Assembly (NCBI RefSeq): GCF_003385395.1
Contig: NZ_QNUG01000001.1
Coordinates: 62,001-126,000 of the forward strand
Source: Epilithonimonas hispanica
Lineage (GTDB): Bacteria; Bacteroidota; Bacteroidia; Flavobacteriales; Weeksellaceae
DNA: 64,000 bases
Direction: 5' to 3'
Part shown: positions 34,803 to 42,746 of the stretch, one piece after another
Layout: each line of letters opens with the position of its first letter
Numbering within the stretch: the stretch's first letter is position 1
Program-made: the position numbers and the translations under genes
Notes under the pieces: model-generated
The model's database searches: none
The model's input: the letters and a program-made list of their open reading frames with translations, nothing else
What the model was told of the DNA's origin: nothing

Positions 34803-35291
34803 ATGACTTTTTTAAAAGTTTTGTTTAGACTTAATTGTTTTTTTAAGCTGATTCTATTCAAATTAATTTATGGAGATAAGATTAGTTTTGGGAGAAATGT
34901 GACATTCAGAAAGCAATTTTCGCTTGTTATTGATGGTAAAAATGCAAAAGTAAACATTGGAGACAATGTTTTTTTTAATAATTTTTGCACGATAGCCGCA
35001 ATGGAAAATATTACTATCGGAAAAAATACAATTTTTGGTGAAAATGTAAAAATCTACGACCATAATCATTTGTATAAGGACATCAATATTCCGATAAAAA
35101 ATCAAGGCTATAGTACTTCTAAAATTATAATTGGTGAAAACTGTTGGATCGCGTCTAATGTTATGATCTTGAAAGGAGTAACTATTGGTAACCATGTTGT
35201 TATTGGAGCAGGAAATACTGTCTATAAAGATGTCCCAGATAATTCCGTTTTGCTTTCCAAACATGATCAAATACTAAAAAGCATATTGTAA
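34803..35291 (+). CDS. Hexapeptide-repeat acyltransferase
   Basis: 162 residues. The second half is a left-handed beta-helix: IGKNTIFGENVKIYDHNH, IGENCWIASNVMILKGVTIG and VVIGAGNTVYKDVPDNSVLL. The catalytic His is probably that of YDHNH. Such enzymes O-acetylate sugars using acetyl-CoA (WcaF/Maa type). In this setting it decorates the polysaccharide repeat unit. It has no signal peptide and is cytoplasmic or loosely membrane-bound. Confidence 0.85.
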   Translation: MTFLKVLFRLNCFFKLILFKLIYGDKISFGRNVTFRKQFSLVIDGKNAKVNIGDNVFFNNFCTIAAMENITIGKNTIFGENVKIYDHNHLYKDINIPIKNQGYSTSKIIIGENCWIASNVMILKGVTIGNHVVIGAGNTVYKDVPDNSVLLSKHDQILKSIL

Positions 35292-35351
35292 GTATTACTA
35301 AAAAAAAATATTTCTGATTTTAGTATTCTACAAAATTTATAAAATTTTATA

Positions 35352-36461
35352 ATGAAAATTCTTCATATAGATAATTCACTAGGAATGGGTGGCGCCGAAA
35401 AATTGATTCTAGATACGGTTCCTCTTTATCGAAAAGCTGGGATCGAGATGGATGTTTTGGTTATTTTGGATGATGATTTCCCATTCGCAAGGGAATTACA
35501 AAAGCTTGATTGTTGCAAATTATTCATTTTGAAAAAATCTAAAAACGAAAAAGATGTCTATAATCCAACCATGATTTTTAAGATAAAAAAAATCCTAAAA
35601 AATTATGATATTGCACATCTTCATGTTTTTCCATCATTATATTATGCCGTTTTCGCCAACTTACTGAATGGCTCTAAAACAAAATTAGTACTTACCGAAC
35701 ATAATACGTTGAATCGTAGAGTTGCTAACAAAATTTTTCGTCCAATAGAAAAATTTATCTACAATAATTATGAAAAAGTAATTTGCATAACCAAAGAAAT
35801 TGAAATAAAATATCAAAAATATTTAGGCTTATCAGATAAATTGATGACAATCAATAATGGAGTTGATGTAAAAAAAATAGGAAAAGCACCTTCTCATGAA
35901 AGATCAAAGTTTGGTTATTCGGCTGAAGATAAGTTAATTATAATGGTTGCTAGATTTACAGATCAAAAAGATCAGGATACTGTTATAAAAGCTTTGAGCT
36001 TGCTTCCAATAGCCTATAAACTAATTTTAGTCGGAGATGGAAAACGTAGGGAAGAATTAGAAAAATTAGCTTTAGAGTTACAATTATTAGACAGGATTAA
36101 TTTCTTAGGAATTCGTTCAGATGTTTATCCTTTATATAAAATGTCCGATATCGCAGTTTTATGTTCACATTGGGAAGGCTTTGGGCTTGCCGCTGTTGAG
36201 GCAATGGCTTGTGGGATTCCCATTATAGCAAGTAATGTTGATGGATTGGCACAAGTCGTAGAAAATGCAGGGATTTTATTTGATGCAGGAAATTCAAACC
36301 AATTAGCGGAAATCATATTCTCTCTGGAAAACAATGAGGAAAAGTATAAAAATGTGGTTCAGAAATGTGTTGTACGAGCAGAAGAATACGATATTGTGAA
36401 AATGGTAAATAAACATATAAAATTGTATGAATCTATAATGAAAATTAAAAAAAATAACTAG
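35352..36461 (+). CDS. Glycosyltransferase family 4
   Basis: 369 residues with the GT-B fold. The N-terminus has KILHIDNSLGMGGAEKLIL, where GGAEK is the usual acceptor-side loop. The C-terminal domain carries LIMVARFTDQKDQDTVIKAL-type text and the donor-binding EX7E motif in EGFGLAAVEAMACGIP. It adds a sugar from a nucleotide donor to the repeat unit; donor and linkage cannot be told from sequence. A 60-base AT-rich spacer precedes it. Confidence 0.9.
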   Translation: MKILHIDNSLGMGGAEKLILDTVPLYRKAGIEMDVLVILDDDFPFARELQKLDCCKLFILKKSKNEKDVYNPTMIFKIKKILKNYDIAHLHVFPSLYYAVFANLLNGSKTKLVLTEHNTLNRRVANKIFRPIEKFIYNNYEKVICITKEIEIKYQKYLGLSDKLMTINNGVDVKKIGKAPSHERSKFGYSAEDKLIIMVARFTDQKDQDTVIKALSLLPIAYKLILVGDGKRREELEKLALELQLLDRINFLGIRSDVYPLYKMSDIAVLCSHWEGFGLAAVEAMACGIPIIASNVDGLAQVVENAGILFDAGNSNQLAEIIFSLENNEEKYKNVVQKCVVRAEEYDIVKMVNKHIKLYESIMKIKKNN

Positions 36462-36542
36462 ATTGCATTTAATTTTGCATAATATATTTTTACTAATATA
36501 AAATAATATTTTTAATGTTTTTACTTACTATTATATTTTGTT

Positions 36543-37667
36543 ATGATTATGAAAACTAGGATAGTCCATGTTACACAAGGGTTTGGAGGCCTTTTTACTT
36601 ATATCAGACAAATTGTTCAAAACATTGACCGTGAAAAGTTTGAATTTGAAATTGTAGCACCAGAAAATGCCGAGTGCAGAAAGTTTTGCGAAGATAATTT
36701 TGTTAAATATACAGTTATAAATTTTGAACGAAGCTTTAGTCCCTATAAAGATTTTTCTGGATTGATAAAATTATACCGATTTCTGAAAAAAAATAAACCA
36801 CATTTAGTACATGTTCATAGTGCAAAGGGTGGTTTTTTAGGAAGGATTGCTGCTCATTTCGCAGGTGTAAAATCTATTTATACACCACATGGAATTTCTT
36901 ATTTGGGCTTCACGGGTATCAAAAGAAACATATTTTTTTTACTGGAAGTTTATGCCAAATATTATACAAACTATGTCTTGGCTTGTTCTGAATCAGAAAG
37001 AAACAGATGCTTGTATGAAGTTGGTATTGCAGAAGAAAAAGTTACAGTCATATCCAATGCGATAGAAGTTAAAGATGAAGTTCCAAAAGATTCTAAGAAT
37101 CCTACAAAATTGCATATTGGTGTTATTGCTAGACTGACATATCAAAAAAATCCAGTTTTCTTCGTAGAAATAGCAAATAAAGTTAAACAGATTTTCCCTG
37201 TTGCAGAATTTTCAATTTTAGGAGCGGGCATTCATGATTATTTGAAAGATCATGTTTTAGAAAAAATAGAAGAGTATAACCTCACAAATGATTTTAAAAT
37301 CCATGAATGGGGCAGTTTCGAATCGGTTGATAAATATTTAAATACACTGGATATTTTTTTAATGCCGTCTGTTTTTGAAGGTTTACCATTTTCTTTACTC
37401 GAAGCAATGAATGAAGATTTGCTTTGTATTACTAGTAAATGTGATGGTTGTGCAGATGTTATAAATAACTATGAAAATGGATTTGCATGTATGGAACTCC
37501 CAGATTATGTAAAAGCAATACAAGTTGCAGTAAATAATCCTCAGTTAAAAAATACTCTAATAGTTCAAGCCAAAAAAGATTTACATAATAAGTATGACTT
37601 GACTGCATTTATTTACAAATTGGAAAATTATTATATGTCCGTTATCAACAACGAAAAAAAGCAGTAA
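36543..37667 (+). CDS. Glycosyltransferase family 4
   Basis: 374 residues, GT-B fold; the ATG at 36549 (MKTRIVHVTQGFGG) is an equally good start. VHVHSAKGGFLGRIAAHFAG and YTPHGISYLGF are typical of the N-terminal domain. IGVIARLTYQKNPVFFVEIA and the EX7E-like FEGLPFSLLEAMNEDLL lie in the C-terminal domain. It is the third glycosyltransferase of the locus; with two priming enzymes this suggests a repeat unit of about four sugars. The sugar is unknown. Confidence 0.9.
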   Translation: MIMKTRIVHVTQGFGGLFTYIRQIVQNIDREKFEFEIVAPENAECRKFCEDNFVKYTVINFERSFSPYKDFSGLIKLYRFLKKNKPHLVHVHSAKGGFLGRIAAHFAGVKSIYTPHGISYLGFTGIKRNIFFLLEVYAKYYTNYVLACSESERNRCLYEVGIAEEKVTVISNAIEVKDEVPKDSKNPTKLHIGVIARLTYQKNPVFFVEIANKVKQIFPVAEFSILGAGIHDYLKDHVLEKIEEYNLTNDFKIHEWGSFESVDKYLNTLDIFLMPSVFEGLPFSLLEAMNEDLLCITSKCDGCADVINNYENGFACMELPDYVKAIQVAVNNPQLKNTLIVQAKKDLHNKYDLTAFIYKLENYYMSVINNEKKQ

Positions 37668-37855
37668 CAGTTCAAAACAGTATTTTTTTTATTCAATAAG
37701 CTAATTTCTGATTTAATTTAAATTTTATAAGATTTATGAATTATATTTTTGCTTCAATTAATATTTGGGACAATTGATTATAGGTATTGGGGGGTATTGC
37801 AATAAAAAACTCTATTTAAATTAATAATAAGGCAACAATTTGAAAAATATTTTCC

Positions 37856-37863
37856 TATTTTTG
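37856..37863 (+). promoter_or_regulatory. Possible internal promoter before the cytidylyltransferase gene
   Basis: TATTTTTG fits TAnnTTTG. It sits in a 216-base gene-free gap with TTTG at 37839-37842, but that spacing (13) is too short. Confidence 0.3.
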
Positions 37864-37883
37864 TAATAACAAAACTGAAACTT

Positions 37884-38333
37884 ATGAAAACACAAAAAGT
37901 TGGTATTACTTTCTCTTCTTTTGATTTGCTTCACGCAGGACATATAAAAATGCTAGAAGAAGCAAAAACTGTTTGTGATTACCTAATCGTAGGGTTACAA
38001 TTAGATCCAACATTTGATCGTCCTAACAAAAACAAACCTTCGCAATCTATTGTAGAACGTTATATTCAATTGAAAGCGTGCAAAGATGTGGATGAGATTA
38101 TTCCATATAATACAGAGGAAGATCTTATGGATATCCTGCAATCTTTTGTTATAGATGTGCGTATCATTGGAAGCGATTACAAGGATAAAAATTATACAGG
38201 TAAAGATTATTGTGAAGAAAAGGGGATAGAAATTTTTTTCAATAAAAGAGACCATAGATTTTCTAGCTCAGCACTTAAAAAGGCTGTTTTTGAACAGGAA
38301 TTAAAAAAACTTGACACTTCATTAGGTAAGTAG
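37884..38333 (+). CDS. Nucleotidylyltransferase, TagD-like cytidylyltransferase
   Basis: 149 residues. The N-terminal FSSFDLLHAGHIKMLEEA holds the HxGH nucleotide-binding motif. ERYIQLKACKDVDEIIPY is the typical family middle section, and RFSSSALKK replaces the usual ISTT(R/K) motif. TagD-type enzymes make CDP-glycerol or related CDP-alcohols from an alcohol phosphate and CTP. In this position it may supply a glycerol-phosphate or similar substituent to the polysaccharide. The substrate is uncertain, and no obvious transferase for a CDP-alcohol is nearby. Confidence 0.75.
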   Translation: MKTQKVGITFSSFDLLHAGHIKMLEEAKTVCDYLIVGLQLDPTFDRPNKNKPSQSIVERYIQLKACKDVDEIIPYNTEEDLMDILQSFVIDVRIIGSDYKDKNYTGKDYCEEKGIEIFFNKRDHRFSSSALKKAVFEQELKKLDTSLGK

Positions 38334-38341
38334 TAGATTAT

Positions 38342-38887
38342 ATGAAAATAAAAGAAACACCGCTTAAAGATTGTTATATTATTGAGCCTACTGTATTCGA
38401 AGATGATAGAGGTTATTTCTATGAGAAATATAATGAAAAGAAATTTGAAGAAATAACAGGTCTTAATGGGCATTTTGTTCAAGATAATATTTCGAAATCA
38501 TCTTATGGAGTTCTCAGAGGTGTACATCTTCAAAAAGGAGAACATGCGCAAGCTAAGCTCGTATCATGTCTTGAAGGCAAAGTTTATGATGTTGCGGTAG
38601 ATTTAAGAGAAGATTCTCCTACTTTTGGTAAATGGTTTGGAATAGAATTGACTCTTGAAAACAAATTGCAACTATATGTTCCAAGAGGTTTTGGTCACGG
38701 GTTTTCTGTTTTAAGCGAAACGGCTGTTTTTGCATATAAATGTGATAATTTTTATAATAAAGAATCAGAAGGAGGCGTTCTTTGGAATGATGAGGATATC
38801 AATGTTGATTGGAAGCTACCACTAGAAGATGTTGTTTTATCTGAAAAAGACGCAGTACTTACAAAGTTTTCTGAGCATAATTTTTAA
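38342..38887 (+). CDS. rfbC: dTDP-4-dehydrorhamnose 3,5-epimerase
   Basis: 181 residues, normal for RfbC/RmlC. It epimerises C3 and C5 of dTDP-4-keto-6-deoxyglucose on the way to dTDP-L-rhamnose. FEDDRGYFYEKYNEKKFEE, VLRGVHLQKGEHAQAKL with the catalytic His, VDLREDSPTFGKW and FGHGFSVLSETAVFAYKC are typical. The other rml genes (rfbA, rfbB, rfbD) are absent here and must be elsewhere if rhamnose is the product. It starts eight bases after the cytidylyltransferase gene, so the two share a transcript. Confidence 0.92.
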   Translation: MKIKETPLKDCYIIEPTVFEDDRGYFYEKYNEKKFEEITGLNGHFVQDNISKSSYGVLRGVHLQKGEHAQAKLVSCLEGKVYDVAVDLREDSPTFGKWFGIELTLENKLQLYVPRGFGHGFSVLSETAVFAYKCDNFYNKESEGGVLWNDEDINVDWKLPLEDVVLSEKDAVLTKFSEHNF

Positions 38888-39001
38888 CTTAAATTGGGAT
38901 TTAATTGTTAATAAATGTTATATTCGATATAAATATTTATAACCGTTATTAGATTCAGTTTAACGGGTAAAATTAGAAAGTTCAATTTCGTATTTTAGAA
39001 T

Positions 39002-40393
39002 ATGCCTCTTTATTTCTTTAAAAAATTAGCCAATTACTTATTATTGGTTGATTATATAATTGTAAATATATCCTTTCTTCTAGGGATTTGTATTTTTATT
39101 AATCCTTTTGAATTTTATGTAATCAAAGCTGATTACAAAACTCAATTGTTGATTCTTAATTTTTCCTGGTATATTATTTCAAAATTAGTCAAGTTATATT
39201 CTGAGACTTATTACAAAGATTCAGTGAAACAATTTAGTTCACTATTCACAGCGCTGTCAATTTTTATTGTTTTCTTTTTCTTTTATAATACATTAATCTA
39301 TTCTGAATCTATAAGTATTTGGTTTACTGTAAAATATTTATTTTCTGTAATATCAATGATGGTTCTTGTAAGGATTGTTGTATTTCTAATAAGAAGAAAA
39401 TACAGAATAAAAATCAGTAGAAAACTGAATACTGTCAATACTATTCTGATTGGTAAGAACAATTTTTCTAAAACAATTTTATCTAATGATGAGATTAGAG
39501 CTTCTATGGGAATTAGAGGCTTTTATTCTTTAGAGAGTACAGCCGAAAAAGGGAAGTATCTAGGAGATATTAATAAACTTTTCGATGATCTAGAAAACGA
39601 GAAAATTGATAATATTATTCTGTGCGACGATTCTATAGATGAGGATTTGTATAATGAGATTCTGCATGTTGCAGAGCATAAGATGCTTAGGATTTATATA
39701 GTCCCAGATTTTAAGTACATTAGTATGGGGCCTCATTCATTCGATATTATTCAAGGTGTGCCTTTCCTGAAGTTGATGAAAGAACCATTAACTAATCCCG
39801 AGAATCAATTCTTGAAAAGATTTTTTGATGTTGTTTTTTCACTACTAGTTATTGTTTTTATTCTTTCCTGGCTTATTCCAATAGTCGCTTTGATTATTAA
39901 ATTGGAAAGCAAAGGCTCGGTTTTCTTTTTACAAAAAAGATCTGGAGTGAAAAATGAACCTTTTAATTGCATCAAGTTCAGAAGTATGACGGTTAATAGC
40001 CATTCGGACGTTAAGATGGCTAAAAAAGGAGATGCTAGAATCACAAAATTTGGAAAGTTTATTAGAAAAACAAGTATCGATGAGCTTCCTCAGTTTATCA
40101 ATGTGTTAATAGGGAATATGTCTGTTGTAGGGCCAAGACCACATATGCTTTCTCAAACCAATCAATATTCTAAGATTACTAGAAAGTATATGTTAAGGCA
40201 TATTGTAAAACCTGGTATTACCGGATGGGCACAAGTTATGGGGTCGCGTGGAGAGATATTTTCTGACAGAGATATGGAAAAAAGAATAGAAAAAGACATC
40301 TGGTACATTCAAAATTGGTCCTTTTTTCTAGATTTGAAAATAGTTTTTCTAACCTTCTATAATATAGTCAAAGGAGACGAGCAAGCTTATTAA
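39002..40393 (+). CDS. Large polyprenyl glycosylphosphotransferase (WbaP/WcaJ-like priming enzyme)
   Basis: 463 residues. Four N-terminal transmembrane helices and a Rossmann-like CoA-binding-type domain (about residues 150-250) precede a fifth helix and the C-terminal bacterial sugar transferase domain from about residue 275. Motifs are FFLQKRSGVKNEPFNCIKFR, TSIDELPQFINVLIGNMSVV, GPRPHML and [16 protein letters not shown]. It loads a hexose phosphate, often glucose, on undecaprenyl phosphate. The locus thus has two priming enzymes, this one and the small PglC-like protein at the other end. It is the last gene before the locus terminator. Confidence 0.92.
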   Translation: MPLYFFKKLANYLLLVDYIIVNISFLLGICIFINPFEFYVIKADYKTQLLILNFSWYIISKLVKLYSETYYKDSVKQFSSLFTALSIFIVFFFFYNTLIYSESISIWFTVKYLFSVISMMVLVRIVVFLIRRKYRIKISRKLNTVNTILIGKNNFSKTILSNDEIRASMGIRGFYSLESTAEKGKYLGDINKLFDDLENEKIDNIILCDDSIDEDLYNEILHVAEHKMLRIYIVPDFKYISMGPHSFDIIQGVPFLKLMKEPLTNPENQFLKRFFDVVFSLLVIVFILSWLIPIVALIIKLESKGSVFFLQKRSGVKNEPFNCIKFRSMTVNSHSDVKMAKKGDARITKFGKFIRKTSIDELPQFINVLIGNMSVVGPRPHMLSQTNQYSKITRKYMLRHIVKPGITGWAQVMGSRGEIFSDRDMEKRIEKDIWYIQNWSFFLDLKIVFLTFYNIVKGDEQAY

Positions 40394-40422
40394 AATTTCT
40401 TGTTTAAATACAATCTAAATAG

Positions 40423-40450
40423 AAAGAACCAAAATTTTGGTTCTTTTTTT
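40423..40450 (+). terminator. Terminator closing the exopolysaccharide locus
   Basis: AAAGAACCAAAA (40423-40434) pairs perfectly with TTTTGGTTCTTT (40435-40446), then T-run. The rimO promoter begins inside it. Confidence 0.85.
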
Positions 40451-40455
40451 ATTCC

Positions 40456-40463
40456 TAAATTTG
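40456..40463 (+). promoter_or_regulatory. -7 promoter element for rimO
   Basis: TAAATTTG fits TAnnTTTG, with TTTG at 40436-40439 (spacing 16). It lies 19 bases before the rimO ATG. Confidence 0.5.
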
Positions 40464-40482
40464 CAACTTCAAATTTTTACGA

Positions 40483-41784
40483 ATGCGCACAAAATCAACA
40501 GGTAAGAAAAAAATTAATATCGTAACACTTGGGTGTTCCAAAAATGTCTATGACTCAGAAGTTTTGATGGGGCAGCTAGAGGCTAATGGTAAAAAAGTGG
40601 TACACGAGGAAAAAGGAGATGTTGTAGTAATTAACACCTGCGGATTCATAGATAATGCAAAAGAGGAAAGTATCAATACAATTCTAGAATATGTTGAACT
40701 GAAAAATCAAGGTGTTGTTGAGAAAGTTTTCGTAACGGGATGTCTTTCCGAAAGATATAAACCAGATTTGATTCGTGAGATTCCAGATGTTGATCAATAT
40801 TTTGGAACTCGTGATTTACCAATTTTATTAAAACATCTTGGTGCAGATTATAAACATGAATTGGTGGGGGAGAGATTGACTACCACGCCGAAACATTACG
40901 CTTATCTCAAAATTTCTGAAGGTTGTGACAGGCCTTGCTCTTTCTGTGCAATCCCGTTGATGAGAGGTAATCATATTTCTACACCAATCGAAAAATTAGT
41001 AATTGAGGCTCAAAAATTAGCTAAAAAAGGCGTGAAAGAATTAATCTTGATTGCTCAGGATTTGACTTTCTATGGACTTGATATCTATAAGAAAAGAGCT
41101 TTGGGGGAATTGCTTCAAGAACTTATCAAAGTTGAAGGAATCGAGTGGATTAGACTTCACTACGCTTTTCCGACAGGTTTCCCAGAGGATGTTTTGGATA
41201 TTATCAGAACAGAACCGAAAATATGTAATTACATCGATATTCCGCTTCAGCATATCAATACAGAGTTGTTGAAGGCTATGAAACGTGGAACAACTTTCGA
41301 AAAAACCAATGCTCTTCTTGATAAATTCCGCGAGAAAGTTCCAGATATGGCTATCAGAACAACTTTGATTGTTGGTTTTCCAGGTGAAACAGAAGAAAAG
41401 TTTGAAGAATTGAAACAATGGGTTAGAGATCAGAGATTTGACCGTTTAGGGTGTTTTACTTATTCTCATGAGGAAAATACAACAGCTTATGTTTTGGAAG
41501 ATAATATTCCGGATGATGTAAAACAAAGTAGAGTAGAGGAGATTATGGAAATCCAACAACAGATCTCTTGGGAAAAAAACCAAGAGAAAGTTGGAAAAAT
41601 TTTCAAATGTATCTTTGATAGAAAAGAAGGCGATTATTTTGTTGGTAGAACAGAGTATGATTCTCCAGATGTAGATAATACTGTTCTTGTTCCGGCTAAA
41701 GATGTTTACATCTCAATTGGTGAATTTGCTAATGTAAAAATAACTTCAGCAGAAGATTTTGATTTATATGGAGAACTAGTATAA
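40483..41784 (+). CDS. rimO: Ribosomal protein S12 methylthiotransferase RimO
   Basis: 433 residues. A radical SAM enzyme that methylthiolates Asp89 of S12. The N-terminal UPF0004 domain has three Cys blocks, TLGCSKNVYDSEVLMG, INTCGFIDNAKEES and VTGCLSERY, which hold the auxiliary cluster. The radical SAM motif is CDRPCSFCAIPLMRG (CxxxCxxC). The last 65 or so residues are a TRAM domain. The phrase SKNVYDSEVLMGQL separates RimO from MiaB. Length is usual. It is monocistronic with its own promoter and terminator. Confidence 0.95.
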   Translation: MRTKSTGKKKINIVTLGCSKNVYDSEVLMGQLEANGKKVVHEEKGDVVVINTCGFIDNAKEESINTILEYVELKNQGVVEKVFVTGCLSERYKPDLIREIPDVDQYFGTRDLPILLKHLGADYKHELVGERLTTTPKHYAYLKISEGCDRPCSFCAIPLMRGNHISTPIEKLVIEAQKLAKKGVKELILIAQDLTFYGLDIYKKRALGELLQELIKVEGIEWIRLHYAFPTGFPEDVLDIIRTEPKICNYIDIPLQHINTELLKAMKRGTTFEKTNALLDKFREKVPDMAIRTTLIVGFPGETEEKFEELKQWVRDQRFDRLGCFTYSHEENTTAYVLEDNIPDDVKQSRVEEIMEIQQQISWEKNQEKVGKIFKCIFDRKEGDYFVGRTEYDSPDVDNTVLVPAKDVYISIGEFANVKITSAEDFDLYGELV

Positions 41785-41805
41785 ACTCAATTTTAACTAA
41801 TAATT

Positions 41806-41832
41806 AAGCCTTCACTTGTTGGAGGCTTTTTT
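41806..41832 (+). terminator. Terminator after rimO
   Basis: AAGCCTTC (41806-41813) pairs with GGAGGCTT (41821-41828) with one G-T pair, then T6. Confidence 0.8.
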
Positions 41833-42274
41833 GTTTTCTGTTAATTTTTTAATAGTTTTCGTTTAACTAATTGATATTTAGGGTTTTGTTGTTTTGTTGG
41901 ATGCTTTTAATTTGATTTTACATAATAAATTATTGAATTATTATTAATTATTTGTTTTATTGATTATATAAATCATTATTTAGTGTATTAATTGAATAGT
42001 TTTAGCTAATATTTATTTTAAATTATCAATTAATTAATATTTTTAAAATTATAACTTTTAAAGATAATTATTAATGTATTGATTTTATTTGTTTTACGGT
42101 TGTTGGTGGTTTTATTGTTTGTTCAATTAATTAACAAAATGCAAATTATATTAACATTTTTTAACAAACTCTGTGATTTACTTACAGTAGGTAGTTGTAG
42201 AGGTTTTGTATTTTGATTTTTGCCCAATCCAGGCTGGTTTCCGCAAGAAATGAGGTTCGAAAAGTCATTACCGG
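41833..42274. other. Very AT-rich 440-base spacer before rlpA
   Basis: No gene is visible. Most of 41860-42180 is poly-A/T text with repeated TTAATTATT and TAATTAAT phrases and three TTAACA words near 42130-42165. The composition stands out from all other spacers. The last 60 bases before the promoter are of normal composition. Confidence 0.6.
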
Positions 42275-42282
42275 TATCTTTG
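42275..42282 (+). promoter_or_regulatory. -7 promoter element for rlpA
   Basis: TATCTTTG fits the consensus and lies 28 bases before the ATG. No clear TTTG box. Confidence 0.5.
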
Positions 42283-42310
42283 CGGAGTCAAAACCCAATA
42301 AATATTCAAA

Positions 42311-42679
42311 ATGATAAAAAGAGTTATTCTCGTAATCATAATGATGATTTCAACACTTGGCATTTATTCCTTCAAGAGTTATGCCACAGATGCCAAAACA
42401 AGTTTTGCATCGTACTACCACGATAAGTTTAATGGTAGAAAAACAGCAAGCGGAGAAATTTTCAGTAACAGTGCTTTAACCGCTGCTAACAAAACACTTC
42501 CTTTTGGGACAGAAGTAAAAATTACTAATTTGATTTCTGGGAAAAGTGTTGTAGTGAAAGTAAACGATAGAGGCCCTTACCACTCATCTAGAGCCTTTGA
42601 TCTTTCTAAAGCTGCATTTGATTCAATTGGTGACCTAAGAAAAGGAACCATCGCTATTGAATACGAAATTATCGACTAA
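42311..42679 (+). CDS. RlpA-like double-psi beta-barrel protein
   Basis: 122 residues. A signal peptide (about residues 1-26, RVILVIIMMISTLGIYSF) precedes one double-psi beta-barrel domain. The motifs ASYYHDKFNGRKTASGEIF, LPFGTEVKITNLISGKSVVV and VNDRGPYHSSRAFDLSKAAF contain the catalytic-type Asp and His of RlpA lytic transglycosylases. It should act on glycan strands of the cell wall in the periplasm. No SPOR domain is present, so septal targeting is not evident. It has its own promoter and terminator. Confidence 0.88.
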   Translation: MIKRVILVIIMMISTLGIYSFKSYATDAKTSFASYYHDKFNGRKTASGEIFSNSALTAANKTLPFGTEVKITNLISGKSVVVKVNDRGPYHSSRAFDLSKAAFDSIGDLRKGTIAIEYEIID

Positions 42680-42698
42680 GATTACCTTAATTAAATTA

Positions 42699-42734
42699 AA
42701 ACCGCCAATCAAAATTTTGATTGGCGGTTTTTTT
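42699..42734. terminator. Bidirectional terminator after rlpA
   Basis: A perfect stem: AAACCGCCAATCAAAA (42699-42714) against TTTTGATTGGCGGTTT (42715-42730), with A/T runs on both sides. It separates rlpA from the converging M48 gene. Confidence 0.9.
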
Positions 42735-42746
42735 ATTGCTTAAAAT

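Noticed and set aside
41833-42274. Replication origin in the AT tract, given dnaN elsewhere in the window
   Set aside because: No DnaA boxes (TTATCCACA-like) and no dnaA or other origin-linked genes beside it; dnaN is 16 kb away.
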